From Cellvibrionaceae bacterium (GTDB lineage Bacteria > Pseudomonadota > Gammaproteobacteria > Pseudomonadales > Cellvibrionaceae), in NCBI GenBank assembly GCA_021151525.1, contig JAGKXD010000020.1:1-47426 (forward strand): a stretch of DNA of 47,426 bases, in the 5' to 3' direction. The notes beneath the pieces are model-generated. The model did not search any database. It saw only the letters and a program-made list of their open reading frames with translations, and was not told where the DNA came from. Positions 1 to 8,208 of the stretch are shown piece after piece (the stretch's first letter is position 1; every line of letters starts with the position of its first letter). Made by a program: the position numbers and the translations under genes.

Positions 1-2253
1 GGTTTTTGTTGCGACAGTCAACGGGTTCACGGTTAAGCCTATGTCTGCATTTTTGTTGGTGATAAATTCCAAACCAGTTATCGACTGTAATTGATTGTGA
101 TCTACCCATAAATTTGCAAGGTTAGTGTTTTTACTAACATCCAAAGATACCAACTGGTCACCACCTAAACCAAGCCTAATAAGTTTTGGGTTTGCACTTA
201 CATCAACGGTAGTTAATCTATTATTATCTAAATACGCATAGGTAAGCTCACTGTTTTTACTTAGATCAATGGCAGTTAATTTATTTTGACTAAGCCCTAA
301 GGTTACAACTTTAGTGTTTGCACTCACATCGAATGCAGTCAATTGATTCACTTGAACTTGCAAGGTAACTAAGTTGATATTTTTAGAGGTATCAAACGCG
401 GTTAATTTATTGCCGGTAACGCTTAGAGAAGTTAGCCTAGTGTTTTGACTAACATCAAACATAGACAATTGATTAGATTCAGCCGAAAAAGTAACTAAGT
501 TTGCATTTTTAGACACATCCAGTGCGATTAATTTATTCGTATTTAGTGTCAAATTAGCAAGCTTTGTATTTTGACTAAGATCCAAAGCAGACAGCTGATT
601 GTTAGAAAGATATAGCGTTATTAATTTGGTATTTTGGGTTAGATCAAGCGCGTTTAATTTATTCTGTTCAGCCATTAAAGAGGTCAACGCGGTATTCGTG
701 CTCGTTACAAGGCTAGTTAACTGATTTGAGGTAACATATAAATACACTAGACTCGTATTTTTGGTTACATCAAGTGCAGTTAATTTGTTAAATGCAACAT
801 ACAAAGTATTCAGCTGTGTGTTATTACCAGGGTCAAATGCCGTTAGGCTGTTGCTATGAAGATATAAAATGGTTAATTTTGAATTTTGGGATGTATCAAT
901 AGCCGTGAGTTTATTAGCGCTAATATTTAAAAAGGTCAGCTCTGTGTTTGTCGATACGGACACATTGGCTAATAGATTTGAATTCACCTGCAATATTTGC
1001 AATAGCGTACAACCACTAACATTAAGTTCTGCTAATTGATTAAACGGTGCAGCTAAAGTAACTAATTGGCTATTTTTAGAAGCATCTAGTGCAGTTAATT
1101 TATTGTCTCCAACGAACAGCTTTTTCAACTTCGTATTCTGACTAATATCCAGAGTTGTTAATGCGTTAGTATTGATTCGTAATTCCATCAAATTAGCATT
1201 CTTTGTAACATCTACACTTGTTAAGTTATTCTTCCATGCCATCAAATATAATAAATTCGGATTGTTGGGCAAGGAAAAGCTTCCACTAAGTTTACTTTCA
1301 GCAACATCTAAGCCCTGCAAATTTTTAATATTTTCCAACCCAGCAAATGACAAAATAGGATCGCCAGCGCAATTAAGTATTGTGATGGATGCTAAATCTT
1401 TCGCACCTGTAGCATTTACGCATTCCGCTAAGGCGACATCTGAAATATTGGCCAAGGTGGATAATGTGGCATTAATGGGTAAAGACTCGTTAGCATCTAC
1501 TCGTAATGCAGCAATTCTGGTTTGTATTAACGCTGGGTTAGCTGCATTAATGGCAGTCTTTGCGGCTAAAAAATTATTATAATTACGGATATAGCTTAGT
1601 GTAGTTATACCTGCCGGGAGTTTGTAAGCAATGCCTTCCAAGGCTATTTTTAAAACCGCCGCACCTTCTTGTACATCTATTTTTTCTGAGGCAAGTTTAG
1701 CGATTGTTAATTCAGTATCCGTTGTAGCTGGAAACCCTTGCCAACCCATCAACCCATACTCCACCGTGGTTAAGAAGGTAATATTTACACCAAAATTTGC
1801 CGTTTTATCGACAACGCCATTCGCATCAGATTGTGCATTCAGTGTTTTCATTGAAGGTAAAATGGAAGCCAACTCAATTTCAGGTTGACTCGCCGCGCCG
1901 GTGGCTTTTGCAAGAATAGGTGTATTGATATCCGCATCTTTTGCATTAATTGCAATCGTGTATTTTCCTGAGGAATCGGTTGTAGTTGTAAATGTTTGAC
2001 TACCTACGGTAAAGACAACATTGGCAGCAACATAAGGCACAGCACCATTGGTCACTATGCCTTTAACAGTAATATCGTTTGCAGATTTAATACTGCTCGA
2101 TGATGCGCTAGAACTGATTGATGATGAGGCTGCTGACGATGGAACAACTACCGATGGCTGCGCTGACGATGAACCCCCGCCTCCACCACACCCAACGAGC
2201 GATAACAATGCACATGACATAAGTGCAAAATTTAGTTTTCTAATGAAATCCAT
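1..2253 (-). CDS. Leucine-rich-repeat surface lipoprotein, partial (C-terminus beyond left edge)
   Basis: An open frame of 751 codons runs from an ATG at 2253 off the left edge. The N-terminus is a lipoprotein signal with lipobox LVGC (Cys22), then five Gly and a Ser-rich linker to about residue 55, as is common for secreted Cellvibrio proteins. About residues 60-110 look like a carboxypeptidase-regulatory or Ig-like beta domain. From about residue 330 there are some 18-19 consecutive 21-residue leucine-rich repeats of the form LDVSxNTxLxxLxxxxNxLTA, the internalin-like or bacterial-surface type. Gly follows the lipid-bearing Cys, so an outer-membrane location is likely (inference). Repeats of this type usually bind protein or glycan; the ligand is unknown. 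The gene lies 163 bp downstream of the two-component operon and has the same 20-bp upstream element (2320-2339), which suggests control by that system. Confidence 0.85.
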   Translation of the reverse strand, partial: MDFIRKLNFALMSCALLSLVGCGGGGGSSSAQPSVVVPSSAASSSISSSASSSSIKSANDITVKGIVTNGAVPYVAANVVFTVGSQTFTTTTDSSGKYTIAINAKDADINTPILAKATGAASQPEIELASILPSMKTLNAQSDANGVVDKTANFGVNITFLTTVEYGLMGWQGFPATTDTELTIAKLASEKIDVQEGAAVLKIALEGIAYKLPAGITTLSYIRNYNNFLAAKTAINAANPALIQTRIAALRVDANESLPINATLSTLANISDVALAECVNATGAKDLASITILNCAGDPILSFAGLENIKNLQGLDVAESKLSGSFSLPNNPNLLYLMAWKNNLTSVDVTKNANLMELRINTNALTTLDISQNTKLKKLFVGDNKLTALDASKNSQLVTLAAPFNQLAELNVSGCTLLQILQVNSNLLANVSVSTNTELTFLNISANKLTAIDTSQNSKLTILYLHSNSLTAFDPGNNTQLNTLYVAFNKLTALDVTKNTSLVYLYVTSNQLTSLVTSTNTALTSLMAEQNKLNALDLTQNTKLITLYLSNNQLSALDLSQNTKLANLTLNTNKLIALDVSKNANLVTFSAESNQLSMFDVSQNTRLTSLSVTGNKLTAFDTSKNINLVTLQVQVNQLTAFDVSANTKVVTLGLSQNKLTAIDLSKNSELTYAYLDNNRLTTVDVSANPKLIRLGLGGDQLVSLDVSKNTNLANLWVDHNQLQSITGLEFITNKNADIGLTVNPLTVATKT

Positions 2254-2319
2254 AAAATTCTCCGTGTGTTAGATATTGATTTATTCAATACCAGACGATA
2301 CAGAGACTTGAAGGTGCCC

Positions 2320-2339
2320 ACTACATACTTACGTATAGG
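2320..2339. promoter_or_regulatory. 20-bp repeated element, copy 1 (upstream of LRR gene)
   Basis: The 20 bases here are identical to those at 5445-5464. The inner 18 bp form an imperfect dyad: the outer arms read CTA.A / T.TAG and most mismatches between the two strands are transitions. This copy lies 67 bp upstream of the LRR lipoprotein start. Identity between two regulatory regions of a likely regulon suggests an operator, plausibly for the LuxR-type regulator encoded at 4682-5329 (inference). Confidence 0.6.
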
Positions 2340-2416
2340 GTCGAGAAGATAAATACTTAAACGCAAAAATTACATTCAATTTTTTTAAACATATTTTTTG
2401 CAATTTATATTAATTG

Positions 2417-4681
2417 CTATGTAGATTGTTTATTTATTAATTTTATTAGCGCTGCTTTAAGCACGTGCTCTTGCAGTGGTTTATGTAAGATGGGGAGCTC
2501 GGCAGCCAGCATTATTTGAATTTGATCTTGCGAGGTATCACCCGTAATTAACAACGCAGGAATATCGGTATTAAATTCATCGCGCAGCAAATCTATTACC
2601 CCGATGCCCGTTTCACCATCGCGCAAGCGGTAATCGCACACCAGCGCATCGGGCACACGAGTACTCACCGCTAACAATTCAAATAATTCGGTGTCCGACA
2701 CCGCCGAAATAACGGAGCAGCCCCATTGTTTCATCAGCATACTGGTTGCATTGAGAATTAATATTTCATCATCCACCACTGCAATCAAAGCACCATCAAG
2801 CGTACGCTGATGCAACTCATCTTCTACTTTATCTTGATTAGCAATATATTCATAAGCACGCTCAAGTCCCACTGAAAAGACCGAACCGCGCCCAAGCTGG
2901 GAAGTTAATTTTAGTGGGGACTGCAACAACAGTGCTAATCGCTGCACAATTGCCAAACCCAAACCCAGGCCCTGCTCACGATCTCGACCGGGATTGCTGG
3001 CCTGATAGAATTCTTCAAAAATAGCTTTTTGATGATCTGCCGCGATACCGGCACCTGTGTCGTATACATGAAGCTGAATACCTGTTGCGCTGCGCCTACA
3101 ACCCACCAAAATTTTTCCTGCAGCGGTATAACGCACCGCATTGCTGACTAGATTCCGCAAAATTCGCTCTAATAACTCTGGATCACTGGAGACATATGCT
3201 GAGCACGCAACGACATGCAAGCGCAAACCCTTGGCCTCAGCTTGTGGCGCATATTCTTTTCGAATTTTATCCAGCAGCAGGGAAATGGGAAATACACTGA
3301 TATTCACATCCACGACGTGAGCATCAAGCTTAGAAATATCGAGCAACGCGCGAAACATATCATCCATCGTTTGCGCGCACTCACGCGCATTAATTAATGC
3401 CGAGCGTGCATTTTCTGGCAGATCAAAATGTGCAAGCGCACCTAAATACAAATTTAAGGCATGCATTGGTTGGCGTAAATCATGGCTTGCAGCGGCGAGA
3501 AAACGTGATTTTGAAGCGGCTGCCATTTCAGCAATTTCGCGCTGCACTGTTAACTCTTTTGTATTATCCGATACATTCTTAATTAAGCGATTGAACGATT
3601 TCGTTAGCGTGCCTAATTCATCACTATTTACAAAAGGAAGTGGTGCCAATGGAATTTCACCGCGCGTCATTTTGTCTGCGTGCTTTGCGGCAAGCGTTAG
3701 CGGGCGCACAAAATAAAACATGATGCTTGCAGCCAAAAGTGTAAATAGCAGCGTAACAACCGGCATTATTTTTGTTCCATCATTAACAAACTGATGGAAG
3801 GGTAATTTCACTTCTACATCCGGCTGATATGCAGCGGCAATCCAGTGTGTTGCCGGAATAGCCGCCGCAAAAAAGACATGGCTTAAGCCCTGATTATCCT
3901 TAGCCATATTGCGCGAATTTATGTCTGATTCTGTGGCGCCATCGAGTATTTCATCCAGCAAGGGGAAAACACCCTTAGCCGGTATCTCATGCGCTTCAGG
4001 TATTGCATGCGCAAATGTGATGTAACGTCGTACATTCGGCAACACCAATAGAAAGCTACCAGATTGACCATTTTTATAATTAATCATTCCACCAAAAAAA
4101 TCTGGCTGCGAAAGCAATGCAGCTCCATGCAAAATAACGAGTGGATACCCATCTGCATTGTTAATGGTCTGAGTAAACGCAAGCTTAGCGACAGAATCAA
4201 CGAATGTAATATCAGGTTCATTCAGCGTGTGCGCTAACGAAATAGTCTGCGACTCAGATACATTCAATGAAGATATGTTGTGGTTTGCAGCAGACGAGTA
4301 TCGTGCAACAACTTGACCTGAGGGTAGTTCGATTAATAACTCTGAAAATAAGGGGGCCAACAAAGTTTGATTGGCCTTCAACCATGATTCAAGTTGTGCA
4401 GGGTTTGCTAACAACTCGGAAGGGAAGCTTATTGCCAATGTTTGCAACATTTGCTGCCGTAACGCAACTTTTTGTGTTACTTCTTGGGCAAAATTATTCA
4501 CCAAATTTTGTTGCTGTGTTATCGCAATACGCTCAAAAACATGCCCTAACGTATTCTGAATATAAAAATATCGAAACGTACTGCCCAGCAGCATTACAAA
4601 CAAAGCGCACACAATGATGCGCACATAAATGCTTTGGAAAAGCCAAGCCAATTTAGCGCGCATAGCTCTCAGCCAGTGCAT
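2417..4681 (-). CDS. Hybrid sensor histidine kinase with C-terminal receiver
   Basis: Inner-membrane sensor kinase of 754 aa. TM1 is about residues 18-38, followed by a periplasmic sensor region of about 260 residues that I cannot assign to a family. TM2 is about 305-325 and a HAMP linker about 326-378. The HisKA domain has phospho-acceptor His400 in ASHDLRQPMHAL, a variant typical of the NahK/ErcS'/CrbS group of hybrid kinases. The HATPase domain has an N-box around Asn514, DTGAG at 541 and GLGLGLA at 571. The C-terminal receiver has acidic residues 637-639, phospho-acceptor Asp683, Thr713 and Lys734. All catalytic residues are present. The ATG directly abuts the TAG of the response regulator gene (TAGATG), so the two are translationally coupled. 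The receiver suggests a phosphorelay or self-regulation; the signal is unknown. Confidence 0.93.
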   Translation of the reverse strand: MHWLRAMRAKLAWLFQSIYVRIIVCALFVMLLGSTFRYFYIQNTLGHVFERIAITQQQNLVNNFAQEVTQKVALRQQMLQTLAISFPSELLANPAQLESWLKANQTLLAPLFSELLIELPSGQVVARYSSAANHNISSLNVSESQTISLAHTLNEPDITFVDSVAKLAFTQTINNADGYPLVILHGAALLSQPDFFGGMINYKNGQSGSFLLVLPNVRRYITFAHAIPEAHEIPAKGVFPLLDEILDGATESDINSRNMAKDNQGLSHVFFAAAIPATHWIAAAYQPDVEVKLPFHQFVNDGTKIMPVVTLLFTLLAASIMFYFVRPLTLAAKHADKMTRGEIPLAPLPFVNSDELGTLTKSFNRLIKNVSDNTKELTVQREIAEMAAASKSRFLAAASHDLRQPMHALNLYLGALAHFDLPENARSALINARECAQTMDDMFRALLDISKLDAHVVDVNISVFPISLLLDKIRKEYAPQAEAKGLRLHVVACSAYVSSDPELLERILRNLVSNAVRYTAAGKILVGCRRSATGIQLHVYDTGAGIAADHQKAIFEEFYQASNPGRDREQGLGLGLAIVQRLALLLQSPLKLTSQLGRGSVFSVGLERAYEYIANQDKVEDELHQRTLDGALIAVVDDEILILNATSMLMKQWGCSVISAVSDTELFELLAVSTRVPDALVCDYRLRDGETGIGVIDLLRDEFNTDIPALLITGDTSQDQIQIMLAAELPILHKPLQEHVLKAALIKLINKQST

Positions 4682-5329
4682 CTAAATATCTGTCTCTTTC
4701 GACTCAAGGCAAAGCCCTTGGCGACGCGCAGCCAATACCGCTTGGGTACGATTAACCACATCAAGCGCCCTAAATACTGCAGACACATGCACCTTAACGG
4801 TGATCTCGGCCAAACCTAAACGCAAACCTATTTCTTTATTGCTGTGGCCTTGCGCCAACAACTCCAAGGTTTCTTGCTGGCGTGGCGTTAATTTAAGCAG
4901 GCTCCCGCCCATCGCTGTCTTGCCTTTTGGCGTAATCCACTCTGGCTCAACTAAAGACCCGCTGAGAATCCTGTGGGCGACATTCGTGATGGTCTCTGCT
5001 GATACCGCTTTAGAAATAAACACGCGTGCACCCGCTCGCAGCACTGATGTGGCTTCGGCACGATCCTCAGACGCAGACACAACAATAATCGGTACCGATG
5101 GGTATTGCCGTACAAACGCGCTAAGCGCATCAATACCATTCATACCAGGCAAGCCCAAATCCAGCACAATAAGACTCAAGCTCAACATGTTTTGTAGGCG
5201 TAACCCCTCTTCAGCAGAGCTCACTGCGCGCACAGCGGTCTCGCCCACCAGCCTATTCATAAGCTGAACAAGGGCACCTCTGTACAGAGGATGATCTTCA
5301 ATGATCAAAGCAGTAATCACTTCATTCAC
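4682..5329 (-). CDS. LuxR/NarL-family response regulator
   Basis: A 215-aa DNA-binding response regulator. The receiver (about 5-120) has Glu11/Asp12, phospho-acceptor Asp57 and Lys107. A LuxR-type helix-turn-helix spans about 145-208, with the hallmark LTPRQQETLELLAQGHSNKEI followed by AEITVKVHVSAVF. It is first in a two-gene operon with the hybrid kinase, its likely partner. The 20-bp element at 5445-5464 lies 116 bp upstream of its ATG and recurs upstream of the LRR lipoprotein, which fits autoregulation plus control of the surface protein (inference). The architecture resembles ErbR/ErdR-type partners of NahK-like kinases, but orthology cannot be set from sequence alone. Confidence 0.93.
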   Translation of the reverse strand: MNEVITALIIEDHPLYRGALVQLMNRLVGETAVRAVSSAEEGLRLQNMLSLSLIVLDLGLPGMNGIDALSAFVRQYPSVPIIVVSASEDRAEATSVLRAGARVFISKAVSAETITNVAHRILSGSLVEPEWITPKGKTAMGGSLLKLTPRQQETLELLAQGHSNKEIGLRLGLAEITVKVHVSAVFRALDVVNRTQAVLAARRQGLCLESKETDI

Positions 5330-5444
5330 ACCAATACTCCCAAAAGTCCGATGTTAAACATCAAGGACTCATTTCTGATACTCGCAACCTGCGCTTAAAC
5401 ATGTTTTTGTACACCACGCAGAATAGAGCTAAAAGCAGTTTCCG

Positions 5445-5464
5445 ACTACATACTTACGTATAGG
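5445..5464. promoter_or_regulatory. 20-bp repeated element, copy 2 (between response regulator and yebG)
   Basis: Identical over 20 bases to 2320-2339. It lies in the 244-bp divergent region, 116 bp upstream of the response regulator start and 109 bp upstream of yebG. Because the other copy also precedes a minus-strand gene in the same orientation, it more likely serves the regulator/kinase operon than yebG. Confidence 0.6.
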
Positions 5465-5535
5465 AAAAAGCACAGGATATAGATTTCGTGTGGCGAGCCA
5501 CCGATTCAGTTATTGACAACCACCCTCAACACATA

Positions 5536-5555
5536 TACTGTACATAAAAACAGTA
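5536..5555 (+). promoter_or_regulatory. LexA (SOS) box of yebG
   Basis: TACTGTACATAAAAACAGTA matches the gammaproteobacterial LexA consensus CTGT-N8-ACAG with both half-sites perfect and the extra outer TA pairs. It lies 18 bp upstream of the yebG ATG, where bound LexA would block the promoter. Confidence 0.92.
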
Positions 5556-5573
5556 TAACCACGAGGTAATATT

Positions 5574-5864
5574 ATGTCGGTAGTCGCCGTATGGCTATGT
5601 GATCGGGATGGCAGTATGTTTGAAGACAGAAAACTTGCAGAAGAACACGACAAGTATTTAGAACTTGCCGCCAATATCACCCAATTAATTGAAGACAATA
5701 TCCCCGGTATTGATGAACAACACAGCGAAGCTATCGGTTTGTTGTTAGCCCAACGCCGCGAATTATTGGCTAAAGCCTGCAAAGGCAAACCCGATGAATT
5801 ACTACAGCCTTTCACTTACGAAAAGCCTGTAACACTCAATGCAAGCGTTGCTGCCAAAACCTAA
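5574..5864 (+). CDS. yebG: YebG family SOS-inducible protein
   Basis: A small cytoplasmic protein of 96 aa, the size of E. coli YebG. It matches the family pattern: an N-terminal beta strand (VVAVWLCDRDGSMF), then a helix region with KLAEEHDKYLELAANI, a segment with DEQHSEAIGLLLAQRRELL, and a variable tail. YebG is a classical LexA-regulated gene of unknown biochemical role. The assignment is strongly supported by the perfect LexA box at 5536-5555. The start has a GAGG Shine-Dalgarno at 5563-5566, seven bases before the ATG. It is monocistronic, followed by the hairpin-rich region 5917-6050. Confidence 0.9.
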   Translation: MSVVAVWLCDRDGSMFEDRKLAEEHDKYLELAANITQLIEDNIPGIDEQHSEAIGLLLAQRRELLAKACKGKPDELLQPFTYEKPVTLNASVAAKT

Positions 5865-5916
5865 AGAAAGTCTTAAGGATAAGTAAGGAATACTCAGGCC
5901 GCTGCGCATGTATAAA

Positions 5917-6050
5917 CTGGGTGCTCCACACACCCGGTAAATCCAGTCACTACCAACACCACTTTAGTGACTTTTAGTAAAGGGTATACCCACAATACCC
6001 TTTTCCGTTTTCACCACTGCACTTGCCTCAACGGGTGTGGTGGTTTTTTT
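5917..6050 (+). other. Run of four hairpins ending in a terminator; candidate structured leader
   Basis: The 298-bp gap between yebG and the MFS transporter holds four consecutive possible RNA hairpins: 5917-5923 with 5931-5937 (7 bp, one G-U), 5945-5951 with 5966-5972 (7 bp perfect), 5979-5987 with 5995-6003 (9 bp perfect), and 6012-6017 with 6037-6042 followed by seven T. The last has intrinsic-terminator form. The array could be tandem yebG terminators or an attenuator or riboswitch-like leader for the transporter whose ATG lies 112 bases further on. I do not recognise a known riboswitch class. Confidence 0.45.
6012..6050 (+). terminator. Intrinsic terminator upstream of MFS gene
   Basis: A CACCAC/GTGGTG stem (6012-6017 with 6037-6042) and a 19-nt loop are followed by a seven-T tract. 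The stem is short and the loop large, so efficiency is uncertain. Confidence 0.5.
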
Positions 6051-6162
6051 GTGACACCGCCGAAAACCCAATAGCCAAAATCGATTGCTTTGGGGTTGCG
6101 CGACATATTTGCAATCAAAGAAGATAGTGGCACATAAAAACAAATACTCAGACCCTCTTTGC

Positions 6163-7773
6163 ATGAAAAGCCACTATAAACTGTTTCACCACCCCCTCGC
6201 TTTCTGGCTTGGCTGCAGCGCCATTATTGGCGGCGTACTCGCCCATGTCCCTATGTTTATTTGTGCGGCTGATATGGGCTATCACATGGTCGGCATGGCG
6301 ATGGATGCCACCATGTTAACCGGCATGGCAATAATTCCTCTGGGTTTGTTACTTGCTTGGTACGGTCTCATGCCTCGCATCCATCAGCTGAAACAAAATA
6401 ATCACGGCGGTAACATTCACTTTCATGTTGCCGACAACATGCCTTTAAACAGATTGCACTGGCAACTGGTACTCGCTCTCTTAGTCGCCGTTGCTGTTGA
6501 CGTAATGAAGCCCGCCACCCTTGGGTTTGTTATGCCCGGCATGACGCAAGAATATGAAATCACCAAAAAGACGGCAGGAACCCTTGCGCTGATAGCACTC
6601 ACTGGCACTACCGTCGGCTCAATTATTTGGGGGCGATTGGCCGATATTATGGGGCGCCGCGCCGCGATATTGCTTTCTGCACTTATGTTTATTGGAACCG
6701 CCATCTGCGGTGCCATGCCCAGTTTCGAGTGGAATCTCGCTATGTGTTTCCTGATGGGCGCGTCGGCCGGAGGCCTGTTACCCATCACGTTTACACTCAT
6801 GGCAGAAATGATTCCTGCCGCGCATCGCGGCTGGCTACTGGTGGCACTCGGTGGATTGGGAACTTCGGCGGGCTATTTGCTGGCATCAGGCGCCGCCGCA
6901 CTATTGGAGCCCTTATTTAGCTGGCGAATTTTGTGGATGCTCGGCCTCCCTACGGGTCTAATGGTAATTTTTCTTAATCGCTACATTCCTGAGTCACCGC
7001 GATTTTTAGCCAATGCAGGCCTCAAGCGTGAAGCTCGCGCCGTACTTGCACAATTCAATGGCCAGGTAACTCAGGACGGCAGTGACGAACTTGCGGAAGA
7101 AGAAATGAAACCAGACGCTGTTGGGTTTCGCCAATTAATAACCGGCCCTTATGGCAAAATCACCTTGGGGCTCATTGGTGCTGGTTGCTCATGGGGTCTG
7201 GTGAACTTTGGCTTTTTACTCTGGCTACCCACCAATTTACGCAGCATGGGCATGAGCGCAGAAGCAGCCAACAGCCTACTCGCACACGCTGGCCTACTCG
7301 CTTTACCGGGAATCGCTACGGTAATCTGGTTGTATTACCGGTGGAGCAGCATCAAAACCCTAGTGCTCTTTATCGGATTAACGGCCGCTAGCCTCGGGTT
7401 ATTTTTTGCATTGGGCATACTCAAAATGAATTCGCCTCTGGCCATTACCATTGCGACTGCGCTGTTATTAATTAGCGCTAGCGGTGTCATCGCAATGTTA
7501 ATTCCCTATGCGGCAGAAATTTATCCCGTACATTTGCGCGGAACCGGCGCCGGCTTGGTTGCCGCCAGCTCAAAATTTGGTGGAATATTAGGTGCAGCCT
7601 GCGGCGTCTTGGGAGTATTTAATGACTTAGCCGTTTCAGCCAGCTTTATTGCACTTCCATTAATCGTGTTTGCATTACTTTTACTTAAAAATGGCATAGA
7701 CACACGCGGTCGTCGATTAGAAGACATTCATGTGGCTGTTGCTCAAAAGTCAGGGAAGTATGTGGAAGCCTAG
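6163..7773 (+). CDS. MFS transporter with two extra N-terminal membrane segments
   Basis: Major facilitator permease of 536 aa from the ATG at 6163. An upstream in-frame ATG at 6085 would add 26 polar residues with no signal character, so I prefer 6163; neither has a clear ribosome site. The core has the MFS loop 2-3 motif GRLADIMGRRAAIL and, after the sixth core segment, PESPRFL, typical of sugar-porter and aromatic-acid/H+ symporter groups. The C-terminal half repeats the fold (LRGTGAGLVAASSKFGG). Unusually, about 90 residues precede the 12-TM core: two additional hydrophobic segments rich in Met and His, then a His-rich loop (NNHGGNIHFH). The substrate cannot be told from sequence; the Met/His-rich extension makes a metal or metal-organic link worth testing (speculative). 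It converges with the DCC gene, with 6 bp between stops. Confidence 0.85.
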   Translation: MKSHYKLFHHPLAFWLGCSAIIGGVLAHVPMFICAADMGYHMVGMAMDATMLTGMAIIPLGLLLAWYGLMPRIHQLKQNNHGGNIHFHVADNMPLNRLHWQLVLALLVAVAVDVMKPATLGFVMPGMTQEYEITKKTAGTLALIALTGTTVGSIIWGRLADIMGRRAAILLSALMFIGTAICGAMPSFEWNLAMCFLMGASAGGLLPITFTLMAEMIPAAHRGWLLVALGGLGTSAGYLLASGAAALLEPLFSWRILWMLGLPTGLMVIFLNRYIPESPRFLANAGLKREARAVLAQFNGQVTQDGSDELAEEEMKPDAVGFRQLITGPYGKITLGLIGAGCSWGLVNFGFLLWLPTNLRSMGMSAEAANSLLAHAGLLALPGIATVIWLYYRWSSIKTLVLFIGLTAASLGLFFALGILKMNSPLAITIATALLLISASGVIAMLIPYAAEIYPVHLRGTGAGLVAASSKFGGILGAACGVLGVFNDLAVSASFIALPLIVFALLLLKNGIDTRGRRLEDIHVAVAQKSGKYVEA

Positions 7774-7779
7774 CAATTA

Positions 7780-8205
7780 TCACAAAAACCGCCCCTCATG
7801 ATCGGGGGACGCCAAAATACAGACTTCATACCGCCCAAAAATACTGTAACGATTTAAAGCTATACGATCATAAAACCAATCGCGAAACCACTTAGGAAAT
7901 AGTGTTAGCACTCGCACCAAACGCCAAGGTAGTGGCAACTGTCCGACTATCGCCAAAAAGGAATCTGACTTCTCCAATACATCATTGCCCCGCACCAGCA
8001 ACATGGTTTCAAACTCATCTGTTGGATAATTAAACCATTTCAAAATCGCTTGCCCTGCATCCGATTGCACTGCGCAAAGTTTAAATTTTTTGCGAGTATC
8101 AAAGCGAATTATAAAGCGGCTCCAACCGTTGCAGAGTTTGCATACACCGTCAAACAGAATGATTTGATCTCCGGGATTTACATAAGGTGGATACGAATTT
8201 TCCAT
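7780..8205 (-). CDS. DCC-family thiol-disulfide oxidoreductase-like protein (DUF393)
   Basis: A 141-aa protein with the family-defining N-terminal motif DGVCKLC (DxxCxLC) near residues 19-25, giving a thioredoxin-like CxxC pair. The C-terminal half has the usual FPKWFRDWFYDRIALNRYSIFGR region. Family members are predicted thiol-disulfide oxidoreductases with poorly known substrates. It is last in a three-gene minus-strand unit: its ATG is 3 bp after the stop of the SDR epimerase gene, a conserved pairing in gammaproteobacteria. The C-terminus has one further Cys (EVCIL). Confidence 0.9.
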   Translation of the reverse strand: MENSYPPYVNPGDQIILFDGVCKLCNGWSRFIIRFDTRKKFKLCAVQSDAGQAILKWFNYPTDEFETMLLVRGNDVLEKSDSFLAIVGQLPLPWRLVRVLTLFPKWFRDWFYDRIALNRYSIFGRYEVCILASPDHEGRFL

Positions 8206-8208
8206 TTA

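Noticed and set aside
1..1600. Regular 63-bp repeats that might suggest a CRISPR or satellite array
   Set aside because: The period is in frame, the units vary at degenerate positions, and the translation is a 21-residue leucine-rich repeat; there are no unique spacers.
1172..1888. Plus-strand frames (136 and 85 codons) inside the LRR region
   Set aside because: They are antisense to a strongly supported protein with a lipobox and LRR pattern, and lack a ribosome site or family features.
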